64,000 nt of DNA from Pseudomonas cichorii. GTDB taxonomy: Bacteria > Pseudomonadota > Gammaproteobacteria > Pseudomonadales > Pseudomonadaceae. The stretch covers positions 1-64,000 of the forward strand of contig NZ_CP074349.1 of assembly GCF_018343775.1 (NCBI RefSeq), written 5' to 3'. Under the pieces are notes generated by a model. That model saw nothing but the letters and a program-made list of their open reading frames with translations. It was not told where the DNA came from and searched no databases. This document shows, piece by piece, positions 42,702 to 52,214 of the stretch (its first letter is position 1; every line of letters starts with the position of its first letter). Both the position numbers and the translations under genes were made by a program.

Positions 42702-43646
42702 CTACAAACCTTCCAGGCACCCCGCCAGATCATCACCCAGCTTCTGCAACACCTGCTCATAACCTTGAGCCGTCGCCGGTGTGTAGCCGCCCAGTGCATC
42801 CAGTTCAGCCAGTTTCACCGGCAAGCCCGCCGTCAGGGTTTCGGCGAGGCGCGGACGCAATGGCGGCTCGCTGAACACACAGGTCTTGCCCACTTCCTTC
42901 AAGCGCTCGCGCATGGCTGCGACATGCTGGGCGCCGGGCTGGATCTCTGCTGCGACGCTGAACACGCCGGTGTGCTTGAGCCCATAGGCCTCCTCGAAGT
43001 AGTCGAAGGCTTCATGGAAGACGAAATAAGGTTTGCCCGACACAGCGCTGACGCGGCTTTTGATCCGGGTATCCAGCGCATCGAGACGCTTGGCGAAGGC
43101 TTCGGCATTGCTCTTGTAGCGAGCGGCGTTGTCCGGATCGGCGGCGCCGAGGTCGGTAGCCATCTTCGCGGCAATCACCCGGGCGTTGAACGAGGACAGC
43201 CACAAATGCGAGTCCAGGCTGCCCGGCCGGTGATCGTGGTCGTGCTCGTCTGCACCATGACTATGGTCGTGATCGTCATGTGAAGCATTGTCAGCCTCGA
43301 AATGACGCAAATGCATGCCGGGCAAACTTTGCACAGCAACCGCTGGCAGTTTGCGGCCCTGAATGACACGCGGCAGGAAGCTTTCCATGTCCGGGCCGAT
43401 CCAGTAGAGCAGTTCGACCTCGTTCACACGCCGTACGTCGGATGGACGCAAGGCATAGTGATGCGGCGATGCGCCGGGCGGCAAAAGTACTTCAGGTGTA
43501 CCCACGCCATCCTGTACGGCAGCCGCAATCAGTTGCAATGGCTTGATGCTGGTCAGGACCCGAACCTCGGCCTGGGCGGGGGCGGCAGCCAGCCAACTGG
43601 CCGACAAAACGACAAAAAGGTTAAAAAGACGGCGCACTTGAACCAC
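42702..43646 (-). CDS. znuA: Zinc ABC transporter substrate-binding protein ZnuA
   Basis: Periplasmic zinc receptor for ZnuBC. The 314-residue precursor has a signal peptide ending APAQAEV. Metal-ligand histidines occur in SPHHYALRPSD and LWLSSFNARVIA regions, and the family's His/Asp-rich loop (DDHDHSHGADEHDHDHRPG, about 125-143) is present. The start is either GTG 43646 or the GTG three codons later. Divergent from zur across 58 bp that contains a possible Zur site. Confidence 0.94.
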   Translation of the reverse strand: MVQVRRLFNLFVVLSASWLAAAPAQAEVRVLTSIKPLQLIAAAVQDGVGTPEVLLPPGASPHHYALRPSDVRRVNEVELLYWIGPDMESFLPRVIQGRKLPAVAVQSLPGMHLRHFEADNASHDDHDHSHGADEHDHDHRPGSLDSHLWLSSFNARVIAAKMATDLGAADPDNAARYKSNAEAFAKRLDALDTRIKSRVSAVSGKPYFVFHEAFDYFEEAYGLKHTGVFSVAAEIQPGAQHVAAMRERLKEVGKTCVFSEPPLRPRLAETLTAGLPVKLAELDALGGYTPATAQGYEQVLQKLGDDLAGCLEGL

Positions 43647-43665
43647 TCATATAAGACAGGAACGG

Positions 43666-43678
43666 GTAACATAATAAC
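43666..43678. promoter_or_regulatory. Candidate Zur operator between znuA and zur
   Basis: GTAACATAATAAC resembles the GTTATNNNATAAC-like core of gammaproteobacterial Zur boxes, though the dyad is imperfect. It lies centrally in the divergent znuA/zur gap, where one operator could control both sides. Confidence 0.45.
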
Positions 43679-43704
43679 GTCTCTAGCAAATATCGTCGCC
43701 GCTC

Positions 43705-44187
43705 ATGCCTATTACACCGCTGGCCAGCCGTCCTCATGATCACTCACATTGCGTGCATTCCGCGCTCACAGAAGCCGATGCGCTGTGCGCCAGCAAAGGT
43801 CTGCGCCTGACCACGCTGCGTCGTCGCGTGCTGGAACTGGTCTGGCAAAGTCACAAGCCGTTGGGTGCATACGACATCCTTGCCGTGCTGAGCGATGAAG
43901 ACGGTCGCCGCGCCGCGCCGCCTACCGTTTACCGGGCGCTGGATTTCCTTCTGGAAAACGGCCTGGTGCATCGCATTGCCTCGCTCAACGCCTTTACCGG
44001 CTGCAACCACCCGACCCACGCGCATCAGGGCCAGTTCCTGATCTGCCGCGAGTGTCACGCCGCCATTGAACTGCAGCATGCTTCCATCAGCGATGCCGTG
44101 ATCAATGCTGCCAAAGAAGTCGGTTTTCAGGTTGAAGGCCAGACCGTCGAAATCGTCGGCATCTGTTCCGGTTGCAAGGCCGCCTGA
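43705..44187 (+). CDS. zur: Zinc uptake regulator Zur (Fur family)
   Basis: Zinc-dependent repressor of znu genes. The 160-residue protein has the Fur winged helix ([36 protein letters not shown]) and the structural-zinc cysteine pairs CRECH and CSGCK near the C-terminus. Its stop overlaps the znuC start (TGATG), so zur-znuC-znuB are translationally coupled. Confidence 0.95.
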   Translation: MPITPLASRPHDHSHCVHSALTEADALCASKGLRLTTLRRRVLELVWQSHKPLGAYDILAVLSDEDGRRAAPPTVYRALDFLLENGLVHRIASLNAFTGCNHPTHAHQGQFLICRECHAAIELQHASISDAVINAAKEVGFQVEGQTVEIVGICSGCKAA

Positions 44188-44984
44188 TGAGTAATGCGTT
44201 GATTCGCCTGGAGCAGGTCGCTGTCACGCTCGCCGGGCAAAACGTGCTGCACAATATTCAGTTGAATGTCAGCCCTGGCGAAATCGTTACCCTGATCGGC
44301 CCCAACGGCGCTGGCAAGACGACGCTGGTGCGTGCCGTGTTGGGGCTGCTCAAGCCCGATGCCGGTACAGTCTGGCGCAAGCCTGGCCTGCGGGTCGGTT
44401 ACATGCCGCAAAAGCTGCATGTGGACCAGACCCTGCCGCTCTCGGTGCTGCGCTTTCTGCGGCTGGTACCGGGCGTTGATCGTTCGGCGGCTCTGGCTGC
44501 GTTGCAGGAAGTGGGTGCCGAAAAGGTCATCGACAGCCCGCTTCAGGGGATTTCCGGCGGTGAGATGCAGCGCGTTCTGCTGGCCCGTGCCTTGTTGCGC
44601 GAACCTGAGCTGCTGGTCCTCGATGAGCCGGTGCAGGGTGTCGACGTGGCAGGTCAGGCCGAGCTCTACAGCCTGATTACCCGTTTGCGGGATCGTCACG
44701 GTTGCGGCGTGTTGATGGTTTCCCATGACCTGCATCTGGTGATGAGCACCACCGATCAGGTGGTGTGCCTGAACCGTCATGTCTGTTGCTCCGGCCACCC
44801 GGAACAGGTCAGCAACGATCCGGCGTTCGTCGAACTGTTCGGCAAGAATGCGCAAAGCCTGGCGATCTATCACCACCATCACGACCATGCCCATGACCTG
44901 CATGGCGAAGTCGTGAGTGGCGACGCGACGCCCGCGTCCCCTGTTCACACCCATGTCCATGGAGACAACTGCAAGCATGGCTGA
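44187..44984 (+). CDS. znuC: Zinc ABC transporter ATP-binding protein ZnuC
   Basis: ATPase of the ZnuABC importer. ATG 44187 gives 265 residues. Walker [10 protein letters not shown] near residue 37, the signature [14 protein letters not shown] near 125, Walker [13 protein letters not shown] and the H-loop VSHDLH are present. The C-terminal tail is histidine-rich ([10 protein letters not shown]), probably metal-binding. It overlaps znuB by 8 bp. Confidence 0.96.
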   Translation: MSNALIRLEQVAVTLAGQNVLHNIQLNVSPGEIVTLIGPNGAGKTTLVRAVLGLLKPDAGTVWRKPGLRVGYMPQKLHVDQTLPLSVLRFLRLVPGVDRSAALAALQEVGAEKVIDSPLQGISGGEMQRVLLARALLREPELLVLDEPVQGVDVAGQAELYSLITRLRDRHGCGVLMVSHDLHLVMSTTDQVVCLNRHVCCSGHPEQVSNDPAFVELFGKNAQSLAIYHHHHDHAHDLHGEVVSGDATPASPVHTHVHGDNCKHG

Positions 44985-45765
44985 TTTTCTTCTTTACGCC
45001 TTGCTCGCAGGCTTGGCCCTGGCAGTGGTCGCGGGGCCTCTCGGGTCGTTCGTGGTCTGGCGGCGCATGGCGTATTTTGGCGACACCCTTTCTCACGCTG
45101 CCCTGCTGGGTGTGGCGCTGGGCTTTCTGCTGGATGTCAGCCCGACGATTGCCGTGACGGTGGGCTGTCTGCTGCTGGCGATCCTGCTGGTCACGCTGCA
45201 ACAGCGTCAGCCCCTGGCTTCGGACACGCTGCTGGGGATTCTTGCCCCGAGTACCTTGTCCCTTGGGCTGGTGGTCTTGAGCTTCATGCATGAAGTGCGT
45301 ATCGACCTGATGGCCTACCTGTTCGGTGACCTGCTGGCGATCAGCCCGACGGACCTGGCCTGGATTCTGGGCGGCAGCGCACTGGTTCTGGTGCTGATCG
45401 TCTGCCTGTGGCGACCGTTGCTGGCGGTGACGGTGCATGAGGAACTGGCCAAGGTCGAAGGCCTGCCGGTAGCCTCGTTACGCATGACGTTGATGCTGCT
45501 GATTGCCGTGGTGATTGCCGTCGCGATGAAAATCGTCGGGGTTCTGCTGATTACCTCGCTGTTGATCATTCCCGCTGCTGCGGCACAACGTCACGCCCGC
45601 TCTCCGGAACAAATGGCACTGGGCGCAAGCCTTATTGGCGTGACGGCTGTGTGTATTGGGCTATCGTTGTCATGGTTCAAGGACACCCCGGCCGGACCGT
45701 CTATTGTGGTATCCGCTGCGGCTCTGTTCTTGCTCAGCTTTGTTCTCCCCAAGCGAGCGGTGTAG
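44977..45765 (+). CDS. znuB: Zinc ABC transporter permease ZnuB
   Basis: Inner-membrane permease of the ABC-3 family. ATG 44977 ([20 protein letters not shown]) gives 262 residues with about eight hydrophobic helices and the family segment [15 protein letters not shown] near residue 36. It overlaps the znuC end by 8 bp. Confidence 0.95.
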   Translation: MADFLLYALLAGLALAVVAGPLGSFVVWRRMAYFGDTLSHAALLGVALGFLLDVSPTIAVTVGCLLLAILLVTLQQRQPLASDTLLGILAPSTLSLGLVVLSFMHEVRIDLMAYLFGDLLAISPTDLAWILGGSALVLVLIVCLWRPLLAVTVHEELAKVEGLPVASLRMTLMLLIAVVIAVAMKIVGVLLITSLLIIPAAAAQRHARSPEQMALGASLIGVTAVCIGLSLSWFKDTPAGPSIVVSAAALFLLSFVLPKRAV

Positions 45766-45803
45766 ACTTGCTCGTTTTTTGCGCAACTTAGAGAATCGCA
45801 GGA

Positions 45804-46529
45804 ATGAAGCCTCTCGCCTCCCGTTATCTGCTGCTTTTCGCATTTTCCATCCTGTTGGGTGCCTGCCAGAGTGCCCCGACTGTTGAAACGCCTGTGGCCG
45901 AAGCTCAGCCAGACGGGTTCGCTCAGCTGGAGCAAAGCATTACCAGTAATGAATTGGCGACGGCCGAAGAGCAATTGGCGACCCTGCAGGCCGCAGCACC
46001 TACTGACATCCGCCTGGAACCCTTCCAGCGCAGACTGGCCGAGGCCTATCTGAGCCGCAGCCAGATCGGCCTGCAGAAAGGCGACATGAACGCCGCAGCT
46101 GCCGCCTTGAGCCGTGCTCGTGCGCTGATGCCCAAGGCACCGGCGCTGACCAGCGGGGTCAATGGCGCCATTGCCCATGCCCGCAAGGCAGAGCTGGAAA
46201 AAGCCGAAGCTGAATTGCGCGCTGCTGAAGCCAGGCGCGTTGCGAAGCTGATCGACCCGGACGCCGAAAGCACGACCATCGATTTGAAAATCGGTGACAT
46301 GCCGCAATTGCGTCGCCAACTGGATGCGATTGCCTCAGACGCCGTAGCTTTCAATTGCGAAGTGCTGTTGCAGGTTCCTCGCACCGATGACTACCCATGG
46401 CTGGCAACATTGCTGACCAAGCGCGTGGTCAAGATCAATCCTGATTTCGAGCTGGAACTGCGCCGTCAGATCGAGCGTGATGAGTCAGCGCAGATTGTTT
46501 TGACGCCGGCCAAGCCTGTTCGCGAATGA
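45804..46529 (+). CDS. Conserved lipoprotein of unknown function (PA5502-like)
   Basis: A 241-residue protein with a lipoprotein signal ending SILLGACQSA, a helical region with TPR-like character (about 40-130), an Ala/Glu-rich coiled-coil segment (about 140-165), and a C-terminal domain. The same gene follows znuB in P. aeruginosa. It may be membrane-anchored, but no function can be named. Its last codons and stop lie within a REP palindrome (46519-46561). Confidence 0.8.
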   Translation: MKPLASRYLLLFAFSILLGACQSAPTVETPVAEAQPDGFAQLEQSITSNELATAEEQLATLQAAAPTDIRLEPFQRRLAEAYLSRSQIGLQKGDMNAAAAALSRARALMPKAPALTSGVNGAIAHARKAELEKAEAELRAAEARRVAKLIDPDAESTTIDLKIGDMPQLRRQLDAIASDAVAFNCEVLLQVPRTDDYPWLATLLTKRVVKINPDFELELRRQIERDESAQIVLTPAKPVRE

Positions 46530-46561
46530 ATTCGCTCCTACGGAGCGAATTCATTTGCGAA
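46519..46561. repeat. REP-like palindrome overlapping the lipoprotein gene end
   Basis: TTCGCGAATGAATTCGCTCC and GGAGCGAATTCATTTGCGAA are complementary apart from one position, with a 3-nt loop. The TGA stop of the lipoprotein gene (46527-46529) is inside the left arm. The convergent katE ends 15 bp to the right. Confidence 0.88.
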
Positions 46562-46575
46562 AAACCCCTACGCAA

Positions 46576-48723
46576 TCAGGCAGGTACAGCCTTGGCTTTC
46601 GGTTCTCTATCCCACACCCGATGCTGTGCGATCGCCTTGAAGAACGCATCGTATGAGCCGTCGGGCGTCACCAGCAGCCCGGCGTCCTGATCCAGATGCA
46701 GCAGATCCAGCAGCGCCTTGGCATCGCTGGCCAGCGCGATGGCCTTGAGGTGTTTGTAGGCTTCCAGCACGAAATGCAAGGCAACCCCGTCCGTGCTCAA
46801 GGCTTTTATCGAGTCCTTGCCGCCTGGGATGAATACGGCGTCGAACGCCACTGACGGCAGGCCTTCCATCGACGCATCCACCGGCAGACTCTTGCCGTTG
46901 GCGGTCACTACGGGGGCAGAAGTCGGCCCCAGCACTTTACCGTGGGCACCTTCGGCCTGCAGAGCCGCTTTCAAGGCCTCGACGGCTTTGCCGTCCACGC
47001 CATTGGCCACCAGGATTGCGACCTTGCGCGAAGCGATGTCGCCCGAGAGCAGGTTGGCCTGGCTCAATGCAGGCGACTGCTTGATCGACGAGTCTCTGAC
47101 AGACACTGTTCCGGCTTTTGGCGCAGGCAGGCCCAGGTTCTGTGCAACGCGACCCGCCAGTTCCAGATCGATGTTGGCCAGAATCTCGTTCACTGTCCGT
47201 GCCCGGATATATTCACGTTCCACCTTGCCCAGCTCGAAACTGTAAGCCGAGATGATGTGTTCTTTCTCGTGCTTGCTCATGCTCCGGAAGAACAGCGTGG
47301 CCTGGGAGAAGTGATCGCCAAAGGACTCGCTGCGCTCGCGTATCTTGTGCGCATCGATGCGCTCCGGGTACGACTCGAAACCACCGTCCTCTGCTGCGAC
47401 AGGGGTTTCCTTTGGCCAGCCACCATCAATGGAATTCGGCTCGTAGGACGTGCGGCCCTTGTGGATCGTCGTGCGATGTTGCGCATCGCGCTGCCCGTTA
47501 TGGTTGGGCGCTACCGGCCGGTTGATCGGGATCTCGTGGAAGTTCGGCCCGCCCAGGCGACTGATCTGGGTGTCGGTGTAGGAGAACAGCCGGCCTTGCA
47601 GCAGCGGGTCATTGGAGAAGTCGATGCCTGGCACGATATGACCGGGGCAGAAGGCAACCTGCTCGGTTTCGGCAAAGAAGTTGTCCGGGTTGCGGTTGAG
47701 CACCATCTTGCCCAGTGGTGTTACCGGCACCAGCTCTTCGGGAATGATTTTGGTGGGGTCCAGCAGATCGAAGTCGAAGGCATGTTCATCTTCTTCGGCA
47801 ACGATCTGTACGCCCAGCTCCCACTCGGGGTAGTCGCCCGTTTCAATGGATTCCCACAGGTCCCGGCGATGGAAGTCGGTGTCCTTGCCGGCCAGCTTCT
47901 GGGCTTCATCCCAGACCAGCGAGCAAACGCCGTATTTGGGTTTCCAGTGAAACTTCACGAAGGTCGATTTGCCTTCGGTATTGATCAGGCGAAAGGTGTG
48001 AACGCCGAAGCCCTGCATGGTGCGCAGGCTTTTCGGAATGGCGCGGTCGGACATGGTCCACAGCACCATGTGCGCCGACTCAGGAACCAGCGATACAAAA
48101 TCCCAGAAGGTGTCGTGAGCAGAGCCTCCGGTGGGAATCTCGTTATGAGGTTCTGGCTTCACGGCATGCACGAAGTCCGGAAACTTGATGGCATCCTGAA
48201 TGAAAAACACCGGCATGTTGTTGCCAACCAGGTCGAAATTGCCTTCATCGGTGTAGAATTTGACCGCAAAACCGCGGACATCCCGCACCGTATCGCCCGA
48301 TCCCCGTGGCCCTTGCACGGTGGAGAAGCGTACGAATACCGGGGTTTTCTTGCCTGGATCGCGAAGAAAGCCGGCCTTGCTCAGGGTGGCGTGATCGTCA
48401 TAGCTCTGGAAATAACCATGCGCCGCAGTACCCCGCGCATGAACGATCCGCTCCGGAATACGCTCATGGTCAAAGTGAGTGATTTTCTCGCGCATGATGA
48501 AGTCTTCGAGCAACGAAGGACCCCGGCTACCGGCCTTGAGCGTGTTCTGGTTGTCGGCGATTCTGACGCCCTGATTGGTGCGCAGCGCCTGTTTCGTGGC
48601 ATCGGAGCGGAACGGTTCGAGGCTATCCAGTTTCTCGTTGGTGTTGCCACGATCAAGGGTGTCGGTTCCTGCCAGTTCGCTTTTGGGTGCATTGCTTACA
48701 GGCGGCTTTTTCGGGCTAGACAT
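46576..48723 (-). CDS. katE: Large-subunit catalase HPII (KatE)
   Basis: Haem catalase that decomposes hydrogen peroxide, typically in stationary phase. Met at 48723, preceded by GAGGAG 9 nt upstream, gives 715 residues; the open frame to 48804 is not family-like. The core has the catalytic histidine in [14 protein letters not shown], the distal [16 protein letters not shown] and the haem tyrosine in [14 protein letters not shown]. The C-terminal flavodoxin/DJ-1-like domain (about residues 560-715) marks a clade 2 catalase. It sits between the PA5502-like gene and metN, genes I recall as adjacent in P. aeruginosa, suggesting insertion or loss. Confidence 0.95.
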   Translation of the reverse strand: MSSPKKPPVSNAPKSELAGTDTLDRGNTNEKLDSLEPFRSDATKQALRTNQGVRIADNQNTLKAGSRGPSLLEDFIMREKITHFDHERIPERIVHARGTAAHGYFQSYDDHATLSKAGFLRDPGKKTPVFVRFSTVQGPRGSGDTVRDVRGFAVKFYTDEGNFDLVGNNMPVFFIQDAIKFPDFVHAVKPEPHNEIPTGGSAHDTFWDFVSLVPESAHMVLWTMSDRAIPKSLRTMQGFGVHTFRLINTEGKSTFVKFHWKPKYGVCSLVWDEAQKLAGKDTDFHRRDLWESIETGDYPEWELGVQIVAEEDEHAFDFDLLDPTKIIPEELVPVTPLGKMVLNRNPDNFFAETEQVAFCPGHIVPGIDFSNDPLLQGRLFSYTDTQISRLGGPNFHEIPINRPVAPNHNGQRDAQHRTTIHKGRTSYEPNSIDGGWPKETPVAAEDGGFESYPERIDAHKIRERSESFGDHFSQATLFFRSMSKHEKEHIISAYSFELGKVEREYIRARTVNEILANIDLELAGRVAQNLGLPAPKAGTVSVRDSSIKQSPALSQANLLSGDIASRKVAILVANGVDGKAVEALKAALQAEGAHGKVLGPTSAPVVTANGKSLPVDASMEGLPSVAFDAVFIPGGKDSIKALSTDGVALHFVLEAYKHLKAIALASDAKALLDLLHLDQDAGLLVTPDGSYDAFFKAIAQHRVWDREPKAKAVPA

Positions 48724-49034
48724 CGGGTGCGTCTCCTCATTCCCTGGCCCTGACTTCATGTCGGGCTCTTTGATCCAGTTCCCTTGGCAAGCCACGGGAA
48801 TCACGGTGTTAAAGGAGTGACCTGTCTGGCAAAGTGCCGTTCAGTAAATTTTCCGGTAAGTGGCACCACCGGTCGCGTTATGCCAATTGAGCATGTTTGC
48901 TGGCAAATAAATGCTAAGCAGTGCTTTGCGGAAAGGCTAAAATGCGCGCCCGGCTTACCCCGCCGAGGTAACGAAGCAAGTGACTGTCTTGTCACTGCGC
49001 TGATTTTTTAACGCGCCCCCACAAGGTTCGCTCC
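48724..49034. other. Divergent katE-metN intergenic region
   Basis: A 311-bp gap that must hold the katE promoter (leftward) and the metNIQ promoter (rightward). A TAAAAT hexamer near 48937 is a possible -10 for metN without a convincing -35. The metN side carries a short TTACC/GGTAA hairpin (48956-48972) and then a terminator-like hairpin (48979-49009). No gene was found. Confidence 0.5.
48979..49009 (+). terminator. Terminator-like hairpin in the metNIQ leader
   Basis: AGTGAC and GTCACT form a 6-bp perfect stem with a 6-nt loop; a GCGCTGA spacer and six T follow. It ends 25 bp before the metN start, and the upstream gene diverges, so it lies within the metN leader rather than after a gene. 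The 7-nt spacer makes it a weaker terminator match. Confidence 0.4.
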
Positions 49035-50042
49035 GTGATCGAGTTTCATAACGTCCATAAAACCTATCGGGTTGCAGGCAAGGATATTCCGGCCCTGCAT
49101 CCCACCAGCCTGCGTGTCGAAGATGGCCAGGTATACGGCCTGATCGGCCATTCCGGCGCTGGCAAAAGTACTTTGCTGCGCCTGATCAACCGCCTTGAAA
49201 CCCCGAGTGGCGGGCAAATAGTGGTCGACGGCGAAGATGTCACGGCACTGGACGCCAACGGCCTTCGGCGTTTCCGTCAGCAGGTCGGGATGATTTTCCA
49301 GCACTTCAACCTGCTGTCCTCCAAGACCGTTGCCGACAACGTGGCCATGCCGCTGACACTGGCGGGCAATATGTCCCGCGACCAGATCGATCAGCGAGTG
49401 GCCGAGCTGCTGGAGCGTGTCGGTCTGTCCGACCATGCCCGCAAGTACCCGGCGCAACTGTCCGGCGGCCAGAAGCAGCGCGTCGGCATTGCCCGCGCCC
49501 TGGCGACCAAGCCCAAGATCCTGCTGTGCGATGAAGCCACCAGCGCTCTGGACCCGCAGACCACTGCATCGGTGCTGCAGTTGCTGGCCGAGATCAATCG
49601 CGAGTTGAAACTGACCATCGTGCTCATCACCCATGAAATGGACGTGATCCGCCGTGTCTGCGATCAGGTGGCCGTGATGGACGCCGGTGTGATTGTCGAG
49701 CAGGGCAATGTGGCCGATGTGTTTCTGCACCCGCAGCATCCGACCACCAAGCGCTTCGTCCAGGAAGATGAGCAGGTCGACGAGAACGAGCAGCGTGACG
49801 ACTTTGCCCATGTGCAGGGCCGCATCGTGCGCCTGACCTTCCAGGGCGATGCCACTTACGCGCCGCTGCTGGGTACCGTCGCCCGGGAAACCGGTGTGGA
49901 CTACAGCATCCTGGCGGGCCGTATCGACCGCATCAAGGACACACCATACGGGCAACTGACGCTGGCCATTACCGGCGGCGACATGGAAGCCGCCTTCGCC
50001 CGCTTCACCGCCGCTGACGTTCATATGGAGGTGCTGCGCTGA
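49035..50042 (+). CDS. metN: Methionine ABC transporter ATP-binding protein MetN
   Basis: ATPase of the MetNIQ D/L-methionine importer. GTG 49035 opens a 335-residue protein with Walker [10 protein letters not shown] near residue 38, the [15 protein letters not shown] signature, Walker [14 protein letters not shown] and the C-terminal NIL domain (about 260-335) that binds methionine and inhibits transport. Its stop overlaps the metI start by one base (TGATG). Confidence 0.95.
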   Translation: MIEFHNVHKTYRVAGKDIPALHPTSLRVEDGQVYGLIGHSGAGKSTLLRLINRLETPSGGQIVVDGEDVTALDANGLRRFRQQVGMIFQHFNLLSSKTVADNVAMPLTLAGNMSRDQIDQRVAELLERVGLSDHARKYPAQLSGGQKQRVGIARALATKPKILLCDEATSALDPQTTASVLQLLAEINRELKLTIVLITHEMDVIRRVCDQVAVMDAGVIVEQGNVADVFLHPQHPTTKRFVQEDEQVDENEQRDDFAHVQGRIVRLTFQGDATYAPLLGTVARETGVDYSILAGRIDRIKDTPYGQLTLAITGGDMEAAFARFTAADVHMEVLR

Positions 50043-50716
50043 TGGACGCTTTCCTGAATCTGTTTTCCAACGTCGACTGGTATGAAATCTGGGTCGCCAC
50101 GGGCGATACCCTGATCATGCTCAGTGTCTCGCTGGGTTTCACCATCCTGCTGGGCCTGCCTCTGGGCGTGTTGATGTTCCTGACCTCGCCTCGCCAGTTG
50201 CTGGAACACAAGCAGCTGTATGCGACGGTCGGGTTGATCGTCAACATGCTGCGCGCCCTGCCCTTCATCATCCTGCTGATCGTGATGATGCCGCTGACCG
50301 AGATCATCACCGGCACGTCGCTGGGCATTCTCGGTACGTTGCCACCGCTGATTGCCGGTGCCACGCCATTCTTCGCCCGCCTGGTGGAAACCGCCTTGCG
50401 TGAAGTGGACAAAGGCATCATCGAAGCGACCCAGGCCATGGGCGCCACGACCCGGCAGATCATCCTCAAGGCGCTGTTGCCCGAGGCACGTCCCGGCATT
50501 CTGGCTGCCATTACCGTGACGGCCATTGCGCTGGTGTCCTTCACTGCCATGGCGGGTGCCGTGGGGGCTGGCGGGCTGGGTGATCTGGCAATCCGCTATG
50601 GTTATCAGCGTTTCCAGAACGACGTGATGTTCGTGACGGTCGTATTGTTGCTGGTGTTGGTGCAGATTCTGCAAACCGTCGGCGACAAGCTGGTCGCGCA
50701 CTTCACCCACCGTTAA
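50042..50716 (+). CDS. metI: Methionine ABC transporter permease MetI
   Basis: Inner-membrane permease, 224 residues with five predicted helices and the EAA coupling motif (EATQAMGATTRQIILKAL) near residue 139. Translationally coupled to metN; metQ follows after about 55 bp. Confidence 0.95.
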   Translation: MDAFLNLFSNVDWYEIWVATGDTLIMLSVSLGFTILLGLPLGVLMFLTSPRQLLEHKQLYATVGLIVNMLRALPFIILLIVMMPLTEIITGTSLGILGTLPPLIAGATPFFARLVETALREVDKGIIEATQAMGATTRQIILKALLPEARPGILAAITVTAIALVSFTAMAGAVGAGGLGDLAIRYGYQRFQNDVMFVTVVLLLVLVQILQTVGDKLVAHFTHR

Positions 50717-50770
50717 CCGAATTTGTTGGTTGGGCCTGCTTGGTGCGGGCCTCATAAAAGGAGCTGTTGC

Positions 50771-51544
50771 ATGAAAAAACTATTGGCCGTATTTGCCGCC
50801 GTTACAGCATTGTCTGCGCAGGCCAATGAAACCCTGAGCATCGCCGCGACTGCTGTGCCGCAGGCCGAGATTCTGGAGTTCATCAAGCCAACACTGGCCA
50901 AGGAAGGCGTGGACCTGAAAATCAAGGTCTTCACCGACTACATCCAGCCGAACGTACAGGTTGCCGAAAAGCGTCTGGACGCCAACTTCTTCCAGCACCA
51001 GCCGTACCTGGATGAGTTCAACAAGGGTAAAGGTACCGATCTGGTTACCGTTGCCAAGGTTCACGTAGAGCCGTTCGGCGCTTACTCGGACAAGTTCAAG
51101 AAACTGGAAGACCTGCCAAACGGCGCAACCGTCGCGCTGCCAAACGATGCCACCAACGAAGGCCGTGCTTTCCTGTTGCTGGCCAAGGCCGGTCTGATCA
51201 CCCTCAAGGACCCGACCAGCATCCTGGCTACGCCTAAGGACGTTGCGAGCAACCCGAAGAACCTGAAGTTCCGTGAGCTGGAAGCTGCAACCCTGCCGCG
51301 CGTGCTGACCCAGGTCGATCTGGCGCTGATCAACACCAACTACGCGCTGGGCGCCAAGCTCGATCCAACCAAGGATGCGCTGGTGATCGAAGGTGCTGAA
51401 TCGCCTTACGCCAACATTCTGGTTGCTCGCCCGGACAACAAGGATTCGGACGCCATCAAGAAACTGGCTGCTGCGCTGAACACCCCGGAAGTGAAAGCGT
51501 TCCTCGTCGAGAAGTACAAAGGCGCTGTGGTTCCAGCGTTCTGA
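50771..51544 (+). CDS. metQ: Methionine-binding protein MetQ
   Basis: Periplasmic substrate-binding protein of the NlpA family. ATG 50771, after AAAAGGAG, gives 257 residues with a signal peptide (MKKLLAVFAAVTALSAQANE). NlpA-family blocks include IKVFTDYIQPNVQVAEKRLD, ANFFQHQPYL and VALPNDATNEGRALLLL-like text. The signal ends AQANE without a lipobox cysteine, so the protein is probably soluble. A REP element follows. Confidence 0.95.
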   Translation: MKKLLAVFAAVTALSAQANETLSIAATAVPQAEILEFIKPTLAKEGVDLKIKVFTDYIQPNVQVAEKRLDANFFQHQPYLDEFNKGKGTDLVTVAKVHVEPFGAYSDKFKKLEDLPNGATVALPNDATNEGRAFLLLAKAGLITLKDPTSILATPKDVASNPKNLKFRELEAATLPRVLTQVDLALINTNYALGAKLDPTKDALVIEGAESPYANILVARPDNKDSDAIKKLAAALNTPEVKAFLVEKYKGAVVPAF

Positions 51545-51556
51545 AACCGGAACCCT

Positions 51557-51582
51557 GTAGGAGCGAATTCATTCGCTCCTAC
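51557..51582. repeat. REP-like palindrome between metQ and the sco gene
   Basis: GTAGGAGCGAAT and ATTCGCTCCTAC are perfect 12-bp arms around TC. It begins 12 bp after the metQ stop, and its right arm contains the stop codon of the convergent sco gene (51579-51581). Confidence 0.88.
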
Positions 51583-52214
51583 TGGTTTCTTTGCAACAAC
51601 CCTGGCAATTGCACTACCAGCTTCTGGCTGCTCAACGGTGCACGAATGAACCCGCGCTGCGTGCCGTCCGGCCCCAGCAATGCCAGGTTCCCGCTGTGGT
51701 CAACGGTGTAGTTCGCCTTACTGGTATCGGCAGGGATGAACGGAATGCTCACCGCATTGGCCAGCTTCTGAAGGTCTGCCACCGAAGCGGTCAGGCCGAT
51801 GAATTCCTTGTCGAAATAACCCAGGTATTGCTTGAGCTGCTGCGGTGTGTCGCGATTCGGGTCGACGCTGATCAGCACCACGCGCAAGTTGCCGACCACG
51901 TCCTTGGGTAGCTCGCTCTTGATCTGGCGGATCTGTGCCAGCGTGGTCGGGCAGATGTCCGGGCAGAAGGTGTAGCCGAAGAACAGCAGCGTCCATTTGT
52001 CCTTCAACTGATTGATGACAACGGGCTCACCGTTCTGGTCGATCATCTTCAGGTCAGGCAGGTTACGGCTCTGCGGCAACAGGATGATGCCCGCATCGAT
52101 CAGGGCTGTCTGATCGCCCGCTCCTTTGCCCGACAGCACGCGGTTGAAGGTCAGGCCCAGGATCAAGGCCACGATGGCGACAAGGATGAATACGGTTTTC
52201 TGGGTTCGAGTCAT
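51579..52214 (-). CDS. senC: SCO1/SenC family copper chaperone
   Basis: Membrane-anchored thioredoxin-fold protein that delivers copper to the CuA centre of cytochrome oxidase. Start at 52214 (MTRTQKTVFILVAIVALILG) gives 211 residues; the open frame continues antisense through ctaB and is rejected there. The copper-binding CX3C is in FCPDICPTTLAQ near residue 82, and a histidine in TVDHSGNLALL near 175 completes the site. Last gene of the cox operon; its start overlaps the ctaB stop. Confidence 0.95.
   Translation of the reverse strand: MTRTQKTVFILVAIVALILGLTFNRVLSGKGAGDQTALIDAGIILLPQSRNLPDLKMIDQNGEPVVINQLKDKWTLLFFGYTFCPDICPTTLAQIRQIKSELPKDVVGNLRVVLISVDPNRDTPQQLKQYLGYFDKEFIGLTASVADLQKLANAVSIPFIPADTSKANYTVDHSGNLALLGPDGTQRGFIRAPLSSQKLVVQLPGLLQRNQ

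Noticed and set aside
46942..48753. A 603-codon plus-strand frame opposite katE
   Set aside because: Antisense to intact katE; no family-like motif.
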